Origin: Oegoconia quadripuncta
Lineage: Eukaryota > Arthropoda > Insecta > Lepidoptera > Autostichidae
Assembly: GCA_949316235.1 (NCBI GenBank)
Contig: OX438751.1
Span: forward strand, 24,643,885-24,707,884
Direction of reading: 5' to 3'
DNA: 64,000 nt
A model generated the notes under the pieces. It saw only the letters and a program-made list of their open reading frames with translations, was not told the origin of the DNA and ran no database searches. The position numbers and the translations under genes were made by a program. This document shows positions 40,370-50,769 of this stretch, piece after piece; positions within the stretch are counted from its first letter, which is position 1, and each line of letters opens with the position of its first letter.

Positions 40370-41209
40370 TGGACCTAATTCTGGGGTCCATCGTCTAAAG
40401 CTAAAACTAAAACTAATTCCTAAATTTTACGCGGATTTTAATCTTAGCTAAACCATTTGTTATTCCAAAACGGTCATCCAACTAAATTAAGAAAGGTTTT
40501 AAACACCGGCTAAGTTGTCTGTGGTGGGCTAAGTTTTGGATAGGTTGAATTGGATGTGTGTTACCATTTTAAAAATCATGTGACCGAATGAATGAATGAT
40601 ATCGATATTAATTCCATATTTTATTACTTTTTATGATTAAATCTTACTTTTTTAAGATCTTACACACGTTTATTATATTTATTTTTTGTAATTTTCAACT
40701 TTCTCTCCACATTTTACATAATTTTCGCGGCATTTGACAATTTACTGCTATCTGTGCTATCATTTGATGATAAGCGGGCACAAGAACACAATAGAACACA
40801 AACAAAAGACAGCGGAGCACATTCCAGATACATTTAAGCAAGCGCAAAAGGAATGACCACGGTTAGAGAATAATATTTTTTCATTTTTTGTCTCTACGTT
40901 CCATTTTTGACAACTAGTATTCAAACCATATTCAAATTGACGTATTTACATACAATTTAATTTTAAGTGGCACGTCTGGAGGTCCCGACTAAAATTAGCG
41001 ATGACAGTTCTTATTTCATCCTAAAATGGCCATCCTAGAATAGCTTTTGAGCCGCTAAGTCTAAGTTGAGTTAGCCGTTTAAAATTAGAAACGTCATATT
41101 CAATTTAGTCCTACCATTTGATTTTGACAGACATTTCAGAATAGCAAAGGTGTTTAGCGGCTGTCAACTAAAGCTAATTATAATTAGCGGCCACTCTGAA
41201 TTAGGTCCA
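40370..41209. mobile_element. Non-autonomous element with TGGACCTAATTC inverted ends
   Basis: 840 bases beginning TGGACCTAATTC and ending GAATTAGGTCCA. Inside both ends are AGCTAA/TTAGCT-rich stretches. It starts a few bases after the SINE B2 head. Target duplication not clear, superfamily unknown; no coding sequence. Confidence 0.55.
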
Positions 41210-42094
41210 ATATCTACTTATATATTGATTAGCTTAAATGTAATTTCTAATAGATACTCAGGGGCCCAATTCGTAAATCGCCCCGAACCGCTCGCTTCTG
41301 CAGAACACAAACACAACTTATATAATAAATAGTATAGTTATTTCTTCCCACACTCAAGGCTCAATATATCCTTCACAATTGGCAAGTTCAAATCTAATTC
41401 GAATTCATACCACTTCGCCTTAATACGATTATAGAATGGAGCACAATAGAATTTGAGATTGTATCTAGTGTGGCTAACTCGATAATGCGAACGACGCCGG
41501 GGAGCGATGCTAGCAATTACCGATCAGTGACACGATACTTCCTAATGCAGCTTTGGGTTAATGTTGTTATAAGTTCGTTTTCATCCCATTAATACGAAAA
41601 TCGACGACTAGGTCTTTAATAACTATATTATATTAGTTTTGTATGAAGAATTTCATTAAGACTGTTTTCTCCATACAAAGATTTTTGATTTTTTTTTGGG
41701 AACGGCAAATCGAAATTTATCTAAACTTTGTGTGCATTATCGGATAACATTAAGTTAAGTATAGGCAGCGTTAATTTTTAAAAGTAACCGCTTTATAAAA
41801 GTTTCAGCGAATCTAAGAAATGATTATGGGAAGCACATGAAAAGAGCTCTGTTCAAATTTTTTTTATTATGTGATATAGCCCAAAAATTAAAAAAATATT
41901 TCATGTGAAACCTTGAAATAATATTCCATTTTCCAAATAAAAAACAAATTTGGATATAGCTTTGAAAATCGCAGGAATTGGTACATATGATTAACGAAGA
42001 AAAAAAACTCCAATTTCATAGGTAAAGACCCAATATATTGTATATGTATGTACTTGAGTTTATGTATGTAAGTATAATTATAAATAAATATCTT
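41210..42094. other. No gene seen
   Basis: Non-coding; no repeat recognised beyond short A/T runs. Confidence 0.4.
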
Positions 42095-42195
42095 ATCAGT
42101 ATGTCTAAACACAGCGCCATCTAGTCCCACAGTAAGCAACTGCAGGCTTGTGTTGCGGATACCAGAAGCTTGATAAACTACACAAATACATTTTT
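42095..42195 (-). repeat. SINE family B2 tail
   Basis: CAGCGCCATCTAGTCCCACA and GATACCAGAAGCTTGATAAA; no head. Confidence 0.7.
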
Positions 42196-42261
42196 TGACC
42201 ATTAAACCAAAACGTCGCGTGTTTTTCGAGTGTATGATTTTTTTTTTTATTAAAAACTGGT

Positions 42262-42330
42262 TTCGCGTTTGGCTACAATCTCACCTGATGGAAAGTGATG
42301 ATGTAGCCGAAGATGTATCACGCGCACCCA
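42262..42330 (-). repeat. LINE tail, leftward
   Basis: GGCTACAATCTCACCTGATG then GATGATGTAGCCGAAGATG, inverted form of the tail at 21,740-21,790. Confidence 0.65.
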
Positions 42331-42394
42331 GTAAATACCTATTCACTCTAGACTTAAATGTATGTATAGCCGAGCCATGGCGCATCCTGCCGGC

Positions 42395-42530
42395 TAAACG
42401 GCTTGACCGATTTCGAATTGCATGATGTCGTTAGATTCGTCTTGGTACCCGAAGTGTCATAGTATGCAGTTCATGGCAAAAAATCAAACATGACGTCCGC
42501 TAAACACAAAATATGCTGTCGGTTTTTTTG
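42395..42530 (+). repeat. Interspersed repeat family F
   Basis: GGCTAAACGGCTTGACCGAT, GTCTTGGTACCCGAAGTGTC and ATGCTGTCGG. Confidence 0.65.
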
Positions 42531-42629
42531 GTATTTAAATAAATAATAACAACAGCGCCATCTAGTTCCACAGTAAGCATCTAGGCTTGTGTTATGGATA
42601 CCAGATGGTTGATAAACTACACAAATATT

Positions 42630-43020
42630 CATGCTTTGAATTATACGTAGTCGTTGAACATGGAAAGCTTTATTTCAAGAAATAATTTTTTTTTAAGCCG
42701 AATAAAACTATTTTACGGCAGAGCCAAAAGGAGGGTAATTCATTGTTTTATTTTTCCAGACAATAAGGTCCATCTTTGTTAGTACAGTCACCTATAACTA
42801 TGTTAATAAACAGTGGTAGACATTGAAAAGTTAAAATGACAATTATTAATTCTAATGTCAATTGAAAAATTAAAACATAAAAAAATTTAAATTTAAACAT
42901 TTTTTTTTATTATTTTATTTTGTCTGTGCACAAACACACAGCGCCATCTAGGTCCACAGTAAGCATCTAGGCTTGTGTTATGGATACCAGATGGTTGATA
43001 ATCTACACAAATACATTTTT
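42630..43020 (+). repeat. Block Y copy 2 (empty site for SINE A)
   Basis: Matches 39,000-39,209 and then 39,424-39,620 without interruption; followed by a B2 SINE. Confidence 0.85.
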
Positions 43021-43165
43021 TTCTTGTAAATAAATACATGTATAAATGAAAAACATCCATAACTCGGGAACACATGTCTGTATTCATCATACAGACATAT
43101 GCCCCTAGCGGGATTCGAACCCGCGACCATCTGGTACAGCAGCAGAGTTACTAACCTCTACACCA
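42925..43165 (-). mobile_element. SINE family B2, near full length, leftward
   Basis: CAGCGCCATCTAGGTCCACA, CCATAACTCGGGAACACATG, CCCTAGCGGGATTCGAACCC and ACCTCTACACCAAACAC. Confidence 0.8.
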
Positions 43166-43400
43166 AACACAGAGATAGCTAACTTCTCCAAGGAATAGAT
43201 TTTCCTTGTATATAGCTGTCAAAAATCACAGTTACCTGTGAAAATAAAGTCCTTAGAGATAACTAATTATCTCTGAGGAAAGAAAATCTTCAAAGATAAC
43301 CAGTTATCTAGTCATGGTTATCTACAAAGAACAAGGGAACCAAAAAAGACTGGATTCGAACGGAAATTACCCTAGTATTTTTTAACACTCGTGTTAAACT
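43148..43400 (+). repeat. Block X copy 2
   Basis: Near-identical to 38,118-38,358; here it abuts a full-length SINE B1. Confidence 0.8.
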
Positions 43401-43610
43401 GACGACCGATTGGTGGTGTAGTGGATAGTGACCCTGTCAGCGAAACCAACGGTTGCGGGTTCGAATCCCGCGAGGGGTAAATGTTGTATGATGAATACGA
43501 ACATTTATTCCCGAGTCATCTAGTATCCATAGTACAAGCTTTGCTTAGTTTGGGACTAGATGATTGGTGTAAGTGTCCGGAATATTTATTTATTTATTAA
43601 AAAAAAAAAA
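43401..43610 (+). mobile_element. SINE family B1, full length
   Basis: Head GACGACCGATTGGTGGTGTA (A box TGGTGTAGTGG), B box GGTTCGAATCCCGCG, body ATGATGAATACGAACATTTA, tail CTAGATGATTGGTGTAAGTG and an A-run. The best copy for defining the family; not a tRNA gene. Confidence 0.9.
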
Positions 43611-43823
43611 ACTCCAAACCGGGTAAATAGTAGCAGAGTTTCTAACCACTACACCAAACAAGTCGTTGAAAGTTACTTAAAAGGAGTGCCTCAGCCAAAC
43701 ATTACAAAAAAAAAAAGCTACTGAATAAATCATTTTTAGTTTTTTCAAATCAAATCAAATAATTTATTTGTGATACACAGGTAAAATACAATAGAGTGAT
43801 GTTACAAACAGAAGTGATATAGA

Positions 43824-43900
43824 GGTCAGCGGTTAAGACGCGGTCTTCCAATTTAGGAGGTCCAATTACTTATGTGCATTTATCCGACTGCTCATAAATT
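43824..43900 (+). repeat. SINE family C fragment
   Basis: GTCAGCGGTTAAGACGCGGT, then TTATCCGACTGCTCATAA; deleted inside and truncated. Confidence 0.7.
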
Positions 43901-44505
43901 GTTTAAATATAATTAGCAGCCCACTAAACGACATTCAATCTCTCATCGCGTGTAGACACGGCGCATATCACTGTAATGCATACAGTCCGTTATGCTAATA
44001 ATCCCTTCCTACCATAAAGTAAAGCAAAGAATGAATTATTTTTTGCTGGAATCACCAGGTCTCATGCTACCGGAACTTACAACAGGGGTTGCCATAATCA
44101 TAAAATGGTTTACAGTCAGTATTCCATGTAATGCAAGTAGGTAAGTAAATTACTTAATGTTGGCTACTTAGAACATTTTCCAGGGAAATGTTCTGGCATA
44201 CCTACTTAAGGATATACGATAGTGATCAGTTTTCACATAAACTGTTATCCACGTCGTTTAAAAAAAAAGCCATTTTTTTTTCAGTAACGATAGTAGTAAA
44301 ATTATTTCGTCACTTTTATGTTATATAATAATTACAACGAATAAAATTGTACAAACAATTTATAATAAAATATTTTTTTTAACGCATTCACGCAAACCGG
44401 ACACTTTCATTTTTATTACTAAAATACAAAAAAAAATGTCGCATAATTTTTGTATTTGTACGAAATTTGTACGAAAACTGATTACAACGAAAAGTACGTA
44501 ATAAT
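43901..44505. other. No gene seen
   Basis: AT-rich, non-coding. Confidence 0.4.
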
Positions 44506-44508
44506 TCT

Positions 44509-45050
44509 ATGGTAGTTGTAAATGTAGCTGTTATTTGAACATCTGTTATGTAGCTGGTATTTGAACATCTATGGTAGTTGTAAATGTAGCTGTTATTTGA
44601 ACAAGTATGGTAGTTGTAATGTAGCTGTTATTTGAACATCTGTTATGTAGCTGGTATTTGAACATCTATGGTAGTTGTAAATGTAGCTGTTATTTGAACA
44701 AGTATGGTAGTTGTAATGTAGCTGTTATTTGAACATCTGTTATGTAGCTGGTATTTGAACATCTATGGTAGTTGTAAATGTAGCTGTTATTTGAACATCT
44801 GTTATGTAGCTGTTATTTGAACAAGTATGGTAGTTGTAATGTAGCTGTTATTTGAACATCTGTTATGTAGCTGGTATTTGAACATCTATGGTAGTTGTAA
44901 ATGTAGCTGTTATTTGAACATCTGTTATGTAGCTGTTATTTGAACAAGTATGGTAGTTGTAATGTAGCTGTTATTTGAACATCTGTTATGTAGCTGGTAT
45001 TTGAACGTCTATGGTAGTTGTAAATGTAGCTGTTATTTGAACATCTGTTA
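44509..45050 (+). repeat. Minisatellite with 61-62 and 36-base units
   Basis: ATGGTAGTTGTA starts at 44,509, 44,571, 44,607, 44,668, 44,704, 44,765, 44,827, 44,888, 44,950 and 45,011. Short units end in ACAAGT; long units add a TGTTATGTAGCTGGTATTTG segment. Confidence 0.95.
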
Positions 45051-45107
45051 TTTCGTTAAGTCATAATTTTTTTAATTAATTTTGATGGTATCGGCAATGG
45101 ACATACC

Positions 45108-45160
45108 TACTGCGCCGACCCCAAATAAATTGGGACCAGGGCAATTAGATGATGGTATCA
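45108..45160 (+). repeat. RTE-like LINE 3' tail
   Basis: TGCGCCGACCCCAAATAAAT, TGGGACCAGGGCAA and GATGATGG match the end of the remnant at 60,208-60,256. Confidence 0.75.
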
Positions 45161-45536
45161 GCAACTGAACAGTCAGGAATTTAACAATATGAAGTATATG
45201 AGTTGACGACGGCCCAGTAACAAGGATAAAAAGTTTCTCACAAAATAGTTTAAATTTAATTCAATAGATGGCGTTGTAGTAAAAATTTTTAAATGTTGTT
45301 TATTCCGTCCAGTGGCGCCCTCATTGCATAAATTAAGATTTCTCTTTAAATACAGAATAAATAAATCGCTCTGACCTGCACTCGAAAAGCATAAAAGCTA
45401 TATGTAATAACTAAATAGCTTTGATGGGCGTTATTTTCCAGAATTCACTATTATAAAACGGAATAAACCCTTTTAGGTAATAGATATTATGGCAAGCTTG
45501 TTAAACATGAAGATTACTTATCATCATAGAACTCAC

Positions 45537-45697
45537 CGTTATTCTTTTCAACTGCCGCTTGCCTTTGAACCAAGTGATGACTGCGGGCGGTCTGCTGCCA
45601 GCTGATTCGCAGGTGACCTCGTACCGGCGTTCGGCAGTGAGGACACCACTGTCGCTGATCTCTGATGGCTTGTTGATCTCCACGGTCAGAGGTTTCA
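45537..45697 (-). CDS. Internal exon of an Ig-superfamily receptor, Sidestep-like
   Basis: Leftward exon of 161 bases between a CCTTCCAG acceptor and a GGTGAGT donor. Phase 1 at its start, phase 0 at its end; 53 full codons. It encodes the first half of an Ig domain: LKPLTVEINKP linker, RRYEVTCESAGSRPPA with the B-strand Cys, and ITWFKG with the conserved Trp. The wording CES-x-GSRP-x-x-ITW and its link to the preceding exon match Sidestep-family transmembrane receptors, which in flies bind Beat proteins in axon guidance. Codon usage and GC content are higher than the surroundings. Next exon downstream (below 45.5 kb) not found. Confidence 0.85.
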
Positions 45698-45782
45698 CTG
45701 GAAGGTATCGTTTTTTAATTAGTTTTCAATCTTGGAACACTCGCGAGGTCCTTTACCAATTTCGATAAAACTCAATACGAAA

Positions 45783-45925
45783 AAGGCGATTAAAGGACTT
45801 TAAACCAAAAAACATCTAGAGATTTGCACATTCGTTCACTCTTTAATGTTTAGAACAACACTATTGTTTGGGATATCTCTGACCATCCCATTTGGGATAT
45901 AGGTCTTGACAATATGTATGTACCT
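45783..45925 (+). repeat. Interspersed repeat family D
   Basis: AAAAAGGCGATTAAAGGACT, TTTGGGATATCTCTGACCAT and GGGATATAGGTCTTGAC, within 90 bases of the exon at 45,537-45,697. Confidence 0.65.
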
Positions 45926-45954
45926 ATGTCAATACGAAAGTAGCACCACTAAGC

Positions 45955-46461
45955 AAATCTAGGGGCACGGCAGTGCCCCCGCCAAGTCGAGCGCGAAGCA
46001 AACACTGCCGTACCATCCTTTACTGGAACCATTTCGCCGCATTTTCAGGCCCCTATTTTAGAACCTCTGGATAAGACTAGAACGCAGAAATTTTCGTCAT
46101 CCAGTAAGCTATAATCACATACTTAAAATCCAAAATTTCAAGTCTGTAGGTCATTTAGTTCCGAAGTTAAGCGAAAGCAAAGTTTCGCATTTATGACACT
46201 CACTCACTCACTCACTCACTCATGATCATCAAAATAGAACTAGTACTTCCCATAAACTCAGAGAGCTGAAATTTGGTACAGAGTTATGGTTCAATGGCCA
46301 CATAAAGGGAAAACTATAAAAACTAGGATAATCGAAGATCTGGAGTACCTGGTGACCCTGATTAGGAAACACAAGAGCCCAACCAAACTATTAGAGATCG
46401 ACATATACCGCCTTTACAAAAAATATTCAACTTGGTGGGCCGCTTCATTTGATGTCAAAAA
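45955..46461 (+). repeat. Moth interspersed repeat with CACT run
   Basis: GGGGCACGGCAGTGCCCCCG, CACTCACTCACTCACTCAC at 46,199-46,221 and AGCTGAAATTTGGTACAGAG are phrases of a common dispersed element. A 71-residue frame at 46,286-46,501 has no recognised motif. Confidence 0.55.
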
Positions 46462-47050
46462 TCTGACGATGATGACCCTCAGCTGGTCTCAGCTGTATTA
46501 GAGATATGGTAATGCCCCCTTCTACTATTGGTAGGTACATAGAAAAATCGACTGTCATTGCAAAAATCCAGCGTAGTGGGACACATCTTCTAATTTAATC
46601 TAGCCTATAGCATCCCACTGCTGGGCGCATGCTTCCCCTTCTGCTTATAATACGCATATAAATAAAATTAAAGGAAAACTCAGGATAAGACTACACTGGC
46701 TTTTATACTTATACTTACAAGTTTACAAGAAGAAATAGTCGAACGATTAACTTTATATCTGACGAAGAACCCTCAGCTGGTCCCAGCTATATTAGAGATA
46801 TGGTAATGCCCCCTTCTACTATTGGTACATAAAAAAATCGACTGTCCAGCGTAGTGGGACACATCTTCTAATTTAATCTAGCCTATAGCGTCCCACTGCT
46901 GGGCGAATGCCTCCCCTTCTGCTTTTAATACGAATATAAATAAAATTAAAGGAAAACTCTGGATAAGACTAGACTGGCTTTTATACTTATACTTACTTAT
47001 ACTTATTACAAGTTTACAAGAAGAAATAGTCAAACGATTAATTTTATTCT
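46462..47050 (+). repeat. Tandem duplication of about 294 bases
   Basis: CCCTCAGCTGGTCTCAGCTG at 46,476 recurs as CCCTCAGCTGGTCCCAGCTA at 46,770; the two units stay alignable to AGAAATAGTC and CGATTAA at their ends. Each unit contains an inverted LINE tail phrase TCCCACTGCTGGGCG. Confidence 0.85.
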
Positions 47051-47919
47051 ACTCGAACATTACACAAATTAAATAAACAAACGAAAATTTGGTCAAAATA
47101 TAATGCATTGGCTAAGAGTGGCGGTGATACCCGCACGCGTCGCTAGATGGCGTTGACTGTATTTTAAAACGCGCTTACGTTTTGTTTTTCCGATAACCTT
47201 ATATGGCAAAGTGGCAACCGGCCGCGTTACAGTCGTTTACGACATTCTTCTATTGCGCTTGAAAATGTTTGCTAGGGATTAGGAGGGATTATTTGCATTT
47301 CGTTGATTTCGCTGATTATTTCGTGAGGTTTGCTAAGGTTAATTGGCAGGTTGTTATTATATTAATTCAAAGATTTAAACAGGTTAGGAATTATACGGTT
47401 AGTGACGGATTACTGATTATTACTTAATTATCAGAATTAAAAGAAGTTTCAATTGAATACTTTATTTAATTGTTAATTATTTAGTACCTACTTTTAGTTT
47501 TCTAGGTTTAATTTACAGTTAGGCAGTACTTCGAATCGCGTTCGTGTTTATAAGTACTTTTCTAGTATTCTAGTTTAGTTTATTTAGTTAGATATTACTT
47601 CGTTTCGTTTAAAAATATCATTAATTTAGCTGTACTTCAGTACTAGGTAGGTAGTACCTTTGGTAGAAAGTTCATTGATAATTAATTATATTGACACTTG
47701 TCTAATAATTAAGAGTTAACGTTTTGCTTATAGTTTGTATAGATTGAGTAGGCAGAGTAATATTTTCTTTAAGTTTTTTTTATTAAGACAAAAGAAGTCT
47801 TAAAGATATAAGTAGGTTTTAGTCTAAATATTATCGGTATTTCTGATTTGTTGTCCATATACTAAAGGTCGTTGAGTTTAATTGTGTTTGATTTCGCAAG
47901 ATAATAATTATCGTAAAAA
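47051..47919. other. Leader-like region before the OTU fragment
   Basis: No gene. TAGTTTA and TTAGGTTAA phrases are frequent. A slightly GC-richer patch (47,120-47,240) could be a promoter for the OTU frame. Confidence 0.35.
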
Positions 47920-48058
47920 ATGTCGATAATATTAAAAGACGACGATGAACTTAGTGGCTACCAAGTAGTTGGTATGCCCAAAGACGGGTCTTGTCTCTTC
48001 CATTCAATATCTTTCTTGGTGTATGGTAGAACTGACTCAACTTTCAGTATCAAGTATA
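47920..48058 (+). pseudogene. OTU-type cysteine protease, N-terminal fragment
   Basis: From ATG at 47,920: an acidic start, then VVGMPKDGSCLFHSISFLVY with the OTU catalytic Asp and Cys (DGSC) and the following YGRTDS. The domain should continue for about 100 residues but is lost at about 48,045, where a foldback begins; no catalytic His. Similar OTU modules occur in insect transposons as well as host deubiquitinases, so origin is open. Lies inside the Ig-receptor intron, opposite strand. Confidence 0.75.
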
Positions 48059-48114
48059 TTTGTAGAAACGTGGGCATATATATAATATGCCCACGTTTCT
48101 ACAAAAGTTGAATC
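48034..48114. repeat. Foldback: perfect 21-bp stem, 5-base loop, at the OTU/LanC join
   Basis: Arms 48,059-48,079 and 48,085-48,105 are perfect complements around ATATA. A further 10 of 11 bases pair between 48,034-48,044 and 48,104-48,114 if 14 bases (48,045-48,058) are looped out of the left arm. Confidence 0.9.
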
Positions 48115-48222
48115 AACGTTTTCCAAGTGGCAATTTTCCATCGACAATGCGTAGCGGTTCTGGCGACAGATTGGTGCAATGGTGTCATGGAGCACCTGGT
48201 TTTGTACCCCTGTGTACCCTTC
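48106..48222 (+). pseudogene. LanC-like (LANCL) protein fragment
   Basis: The frame reads LNQRFPSGNFPSTMRSGSGD, then RLVQWCHGAPGFVPLC. WCHGAPG holds the first zinc-binding Cys of LanC-like proteins and PSGNFPS is family-typical. Upstream and downstream domain parts are absent; after 48,222 similarity stops. It may be a captured exon or a retrocopy scrap. Function none. Confidence 0.8.
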
Positions 48223-48839
48223 AACGGCCAAGTCACACAACATTAACTATAATAATAAAGAAATCGCAGTAAGGAACCTTACACTTGGCACGACTTTGTA
48301 TAGATTTCATTACTTTTTAGAGATAATCAAGCAGCTCCATCGAGACTTGGCTAGTTTTTTACAGAATGTTTTTGGTGGGATTAATTTTTACATTTATAAC
48401 TTCAAACTTCAAGCATTTATTTCAACGTAAGATACATGATATGATTTGTTGAATGTCAATTTAAATCTATTGGAAATATAAATAGGGATTAAGCATTTTT
48501 CGGTCAGTCAGTATGTCCAAGCTACCACAGCTTCGGAAAGGGAAATCATTTGTGGGAAAAGAAGCGGCGCTAGAAACCCACAGGATCATTTTTCTTTTCT
48601 TTTTTTATATATATAAAAGTATACAACTTATACAATTTTATAATTTTTGGGGATATTCTCAGGTATAAGGTTATAAAAGCGTATACAGTGTCCCATGAAT
48701 GATGTATTAACTTTGCTCAGTCTGAACATAGGGGTGGCTAAGTTATCCTTATATCTAAAATTTTAGTTATGCTTATCACTATTTTTTGGGAATGCAGAAA
48801 TATTTTTTCGTACGTACATAATATTCTCGTAAATAAATT
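48223..48839. other. No gene seen
   Basis: Non-coding. 48,659-48,728 (TAAAAGCGTATACAG, TATTAACTTTGCTCAGTCTG) is repeated, with an insertion, at 49,240-49,447. Confidence 0.5.
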
Positions 48840-49065
48840 ATGAAGGAATAGTTAAAATATTAATTTCTTGCATAACGTCACGACTCCCATACCAAATAGT
48901 GTTCAGAGATATCCCAAACATTAGGGTTGGGTGTTCCAAACATTGAAAGCAAGCTTGAAATAACACCGACGGTTCACCTTTTGAAATATACAGACTTTTT
49001 GGTGTAAAGTTCCTCAGTCGCCTTTTATGGCACCTACGGGAAGACCCACAGCAAAGCTCAGAAAA
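48840..49065 (-). repeat. Interspersed repeat family D, leftward
   Basis: ATAACGTCACGACTCCCATA, AGAGATATCCCAAACATTAG and CAGTCGCCTTTTATGGCACC. Confidence 0.7.
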
Positions 49066-49277
49066 TAAGTCCGCCCCCAAGAGATTAAAATAATACTGAT
49101 CGCATACTATTTTTTTACATTAAATGAACGCCTAGATAATCCCTATCCGCCACCAAAACTGAATGAAATTGGTACCAAGATTGTTAGAAGTTTTGTAATG
49201 TTGTTGTGACATGATCCTCATTTTTTTTGAGATTAATTATATTCTAAGGTATAAGGTTAGGTATAAAAGCGTATATA

Positions 49278-49400
49278 TCATCATCATCAAGATTACCATA
49301 ATGATCGGCCCTACGCTACCCGCATTCAGCGGCTTCCCGCGATCTTTACCAAATCGTCGGTCCACCCCGTGGGGGGCCTGCCTGCTTGCACTGTATAAAA
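49278..49400 (-). repeat. LINE 3' end, leftward
   Basis: ATCATCATCAAGATTACCAT, GCGGCTTCCCGCGATCTTTA and GTCCACCCCGTGGGGGGCCT: inverted moth RTE-like tail. Confidence 0.65.
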
Positions 49401-49447
49401 GCGACATCGTCACGTAAATGATATATTAACTTTACTTAGTCTGAACA

Positions 49448-49781
49448 TTTTTTTTTATGCACAACGGGTTGGTACTTGACCTCAATCAGACCTGATGTTA
49501 AGTGAAGATGAGGTCGAAGGTGGAAGCGTACTGACCCGGAAACTCCAACACATTTGGGGGACTGGCTATCTTCTCTCTGACAACCGGAACACAACATTGC
49601 TATTAACATTGCTGCTTGGCGGCAGATTTAGATAAGATGGTGGAAGCTAGCCAGACGGACATTTAAAATACCCTACCACCTACCAAACCGAGTACTTAAA
49701 TATATAACCCACAGGGGATTGAACCCGCGACCTCCGAATCGTAAACCCAATGTTGTTTAAATTGAGCCACGGAGGCGGTTA
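49448..49781 (-). mobile_element. SINE family A, full length, leftward
   Basis: 334 bases: leftward head AACCGCCTCCGTGGCTCAAT, B box GCGGGTTCAATCCCC, body GGTAGGTGGTAGGGTATTTT, tail CACTTAACATCAGGTCTGAT and A-run. Reference copy for the family. Confidence 0.9.
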
Positions 49782-50112
49782 AGAGATAGGTTTTAACTCG
49801 TCTCTTCCCAAGGTCATAAGAGTCTACTATGGGATTGAGGAAGGGAAGGGAAAATCTGTGATCGCCAACCCGCCTGCTATTAGGTCAAATCCTATCCTAT
49901 GGAAAGAGATGCAAATCGTGCCATAGGGTAGACTTATGTCCAGTAGTCGACTTTCAACGGCTGTTGTGATGAGCACATGTGATGCAGCACACAATATGCG
50001 TTAGTGTTACAAAATTATATTCATGTTGTTGATTTGTAACCCTATCTGTTATATGCCTTATCTGTATGTGTACATCTTATAGCCAAGGGGTAGCCAAGTT
50101 GTATATACTTAC
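49782..50112. other. Intron sequence, nothing further seen
   Basis: Between SINE A and the exon; TCTCTTCCCAAGGTCATAAG near 49,801 resembles a family D start. Confidence 0.4.
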
Positions 50113-50316
50113 AAAACATATCCAGCACTAGCGACACCTCCTTCGGCGGCACCAGGTGTGAGTTCGCTGCTTGACATGTGAACACGGCCGCATAATCGGT
50201 CCTGCTAATCTGGGGCCAAAGCAACCGGTTCTCTATGACGTCACCGGTATTATGCTCGTACTCCTCATCTACTAGCACCCCGTTGACGAGCCACCGCACT
50301 GAAGGTTCTGGACGAC
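50113..50316 (-). CDS. Internal exon of an Ig-superfamily receptor, Sidestep-like (upstream of the 45.6-kb exon)
   Basis: 204 bases between TTTGTTCGCAG and TGTAAGTAT, phase 1 at both ends. It encodes the second half of an Ig domain: GRPEPSVRWLVNGVLVDEE with the conserved Trp, then LLWPQISRTDYAAVFTCQAA with the D-x-A-x-x-x-C signature and the F-strand Cys, ending VPPKEVSLVLDMF. Its end phase matches the start of the exon at 45,697, so the two are consecutive or close, separated by a 4,415-base intron. GRPEPS-x-RW and the LVLDM join are typical of Sidestep-type receptors. No upstream exon was recognised up to 64 kb. Confidence 0.88.
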
Positions 50317-50349
50317 CTGCGAACAAAGGATAACAATAAATATATATCT

Positions 50350-50425
50350 TTGGACATACACCAGCTGCCATCTAGTCCCATATTAAGCAACTAGGCAAGT
50401 ATTAGGGATATAGATGACATAGGAC
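50350..50425 (-). repeat. SINE family B2 tail
   Basis: CTGCCATCTAGTCCCATATT, 33 bases from the exon. Confidence 0.65.
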
Positions 50426-50449
50426 GTAAATATCAACATGGTTTTCTTG

Positions 50450-50720
50450 TAAACTCCTATTTCAAAAAAAAATCGATCAATAACTTCTTTACAACTATGA
50501 AAGAATTCACCGAGGGCAAATATCACGACTCTGTGAGGTTGGGTGTTGATCTCAATGAAAGCCGATCAAAGGTTACGAATATACTGCCTTTATTAGCACG
50601 AATCAATACATTATATTATGAGCTCTACCTACACACACATAGATATAACATAGTATACACTCTTTAACTCAATAAACTATTGTTTGAAAATATAAAGCAG
50701 ATTATATAGAGGATTTTGAA
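50450..50720 (+). repeat. Family H copy, split
   Basis: AAATCGATCAATAACTTCTT, CACCGAGGGCAAATATCACG to about 50,542, and CAATAAACTATTGTTTGAAA from about 50,668. Confidence 0.6.
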
Positions 50721-50769
50721 GTTTAATAAAGACAAAAAAGAGGGTGAGTCAATGTGTGAGTCATTAGGT

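Noticed and set aside
44509..45050. CRISPR array
   Set aside because: Units are contiguous minisatellite repeats without unique spacers, in a eukaryotic genome, with no cas genes.
46286..46501. 71-residue frame in the receptor intron
   Set aside because: Embedded in a dispersed repeat; no motif recognised and the end lies in the tandem duplication.
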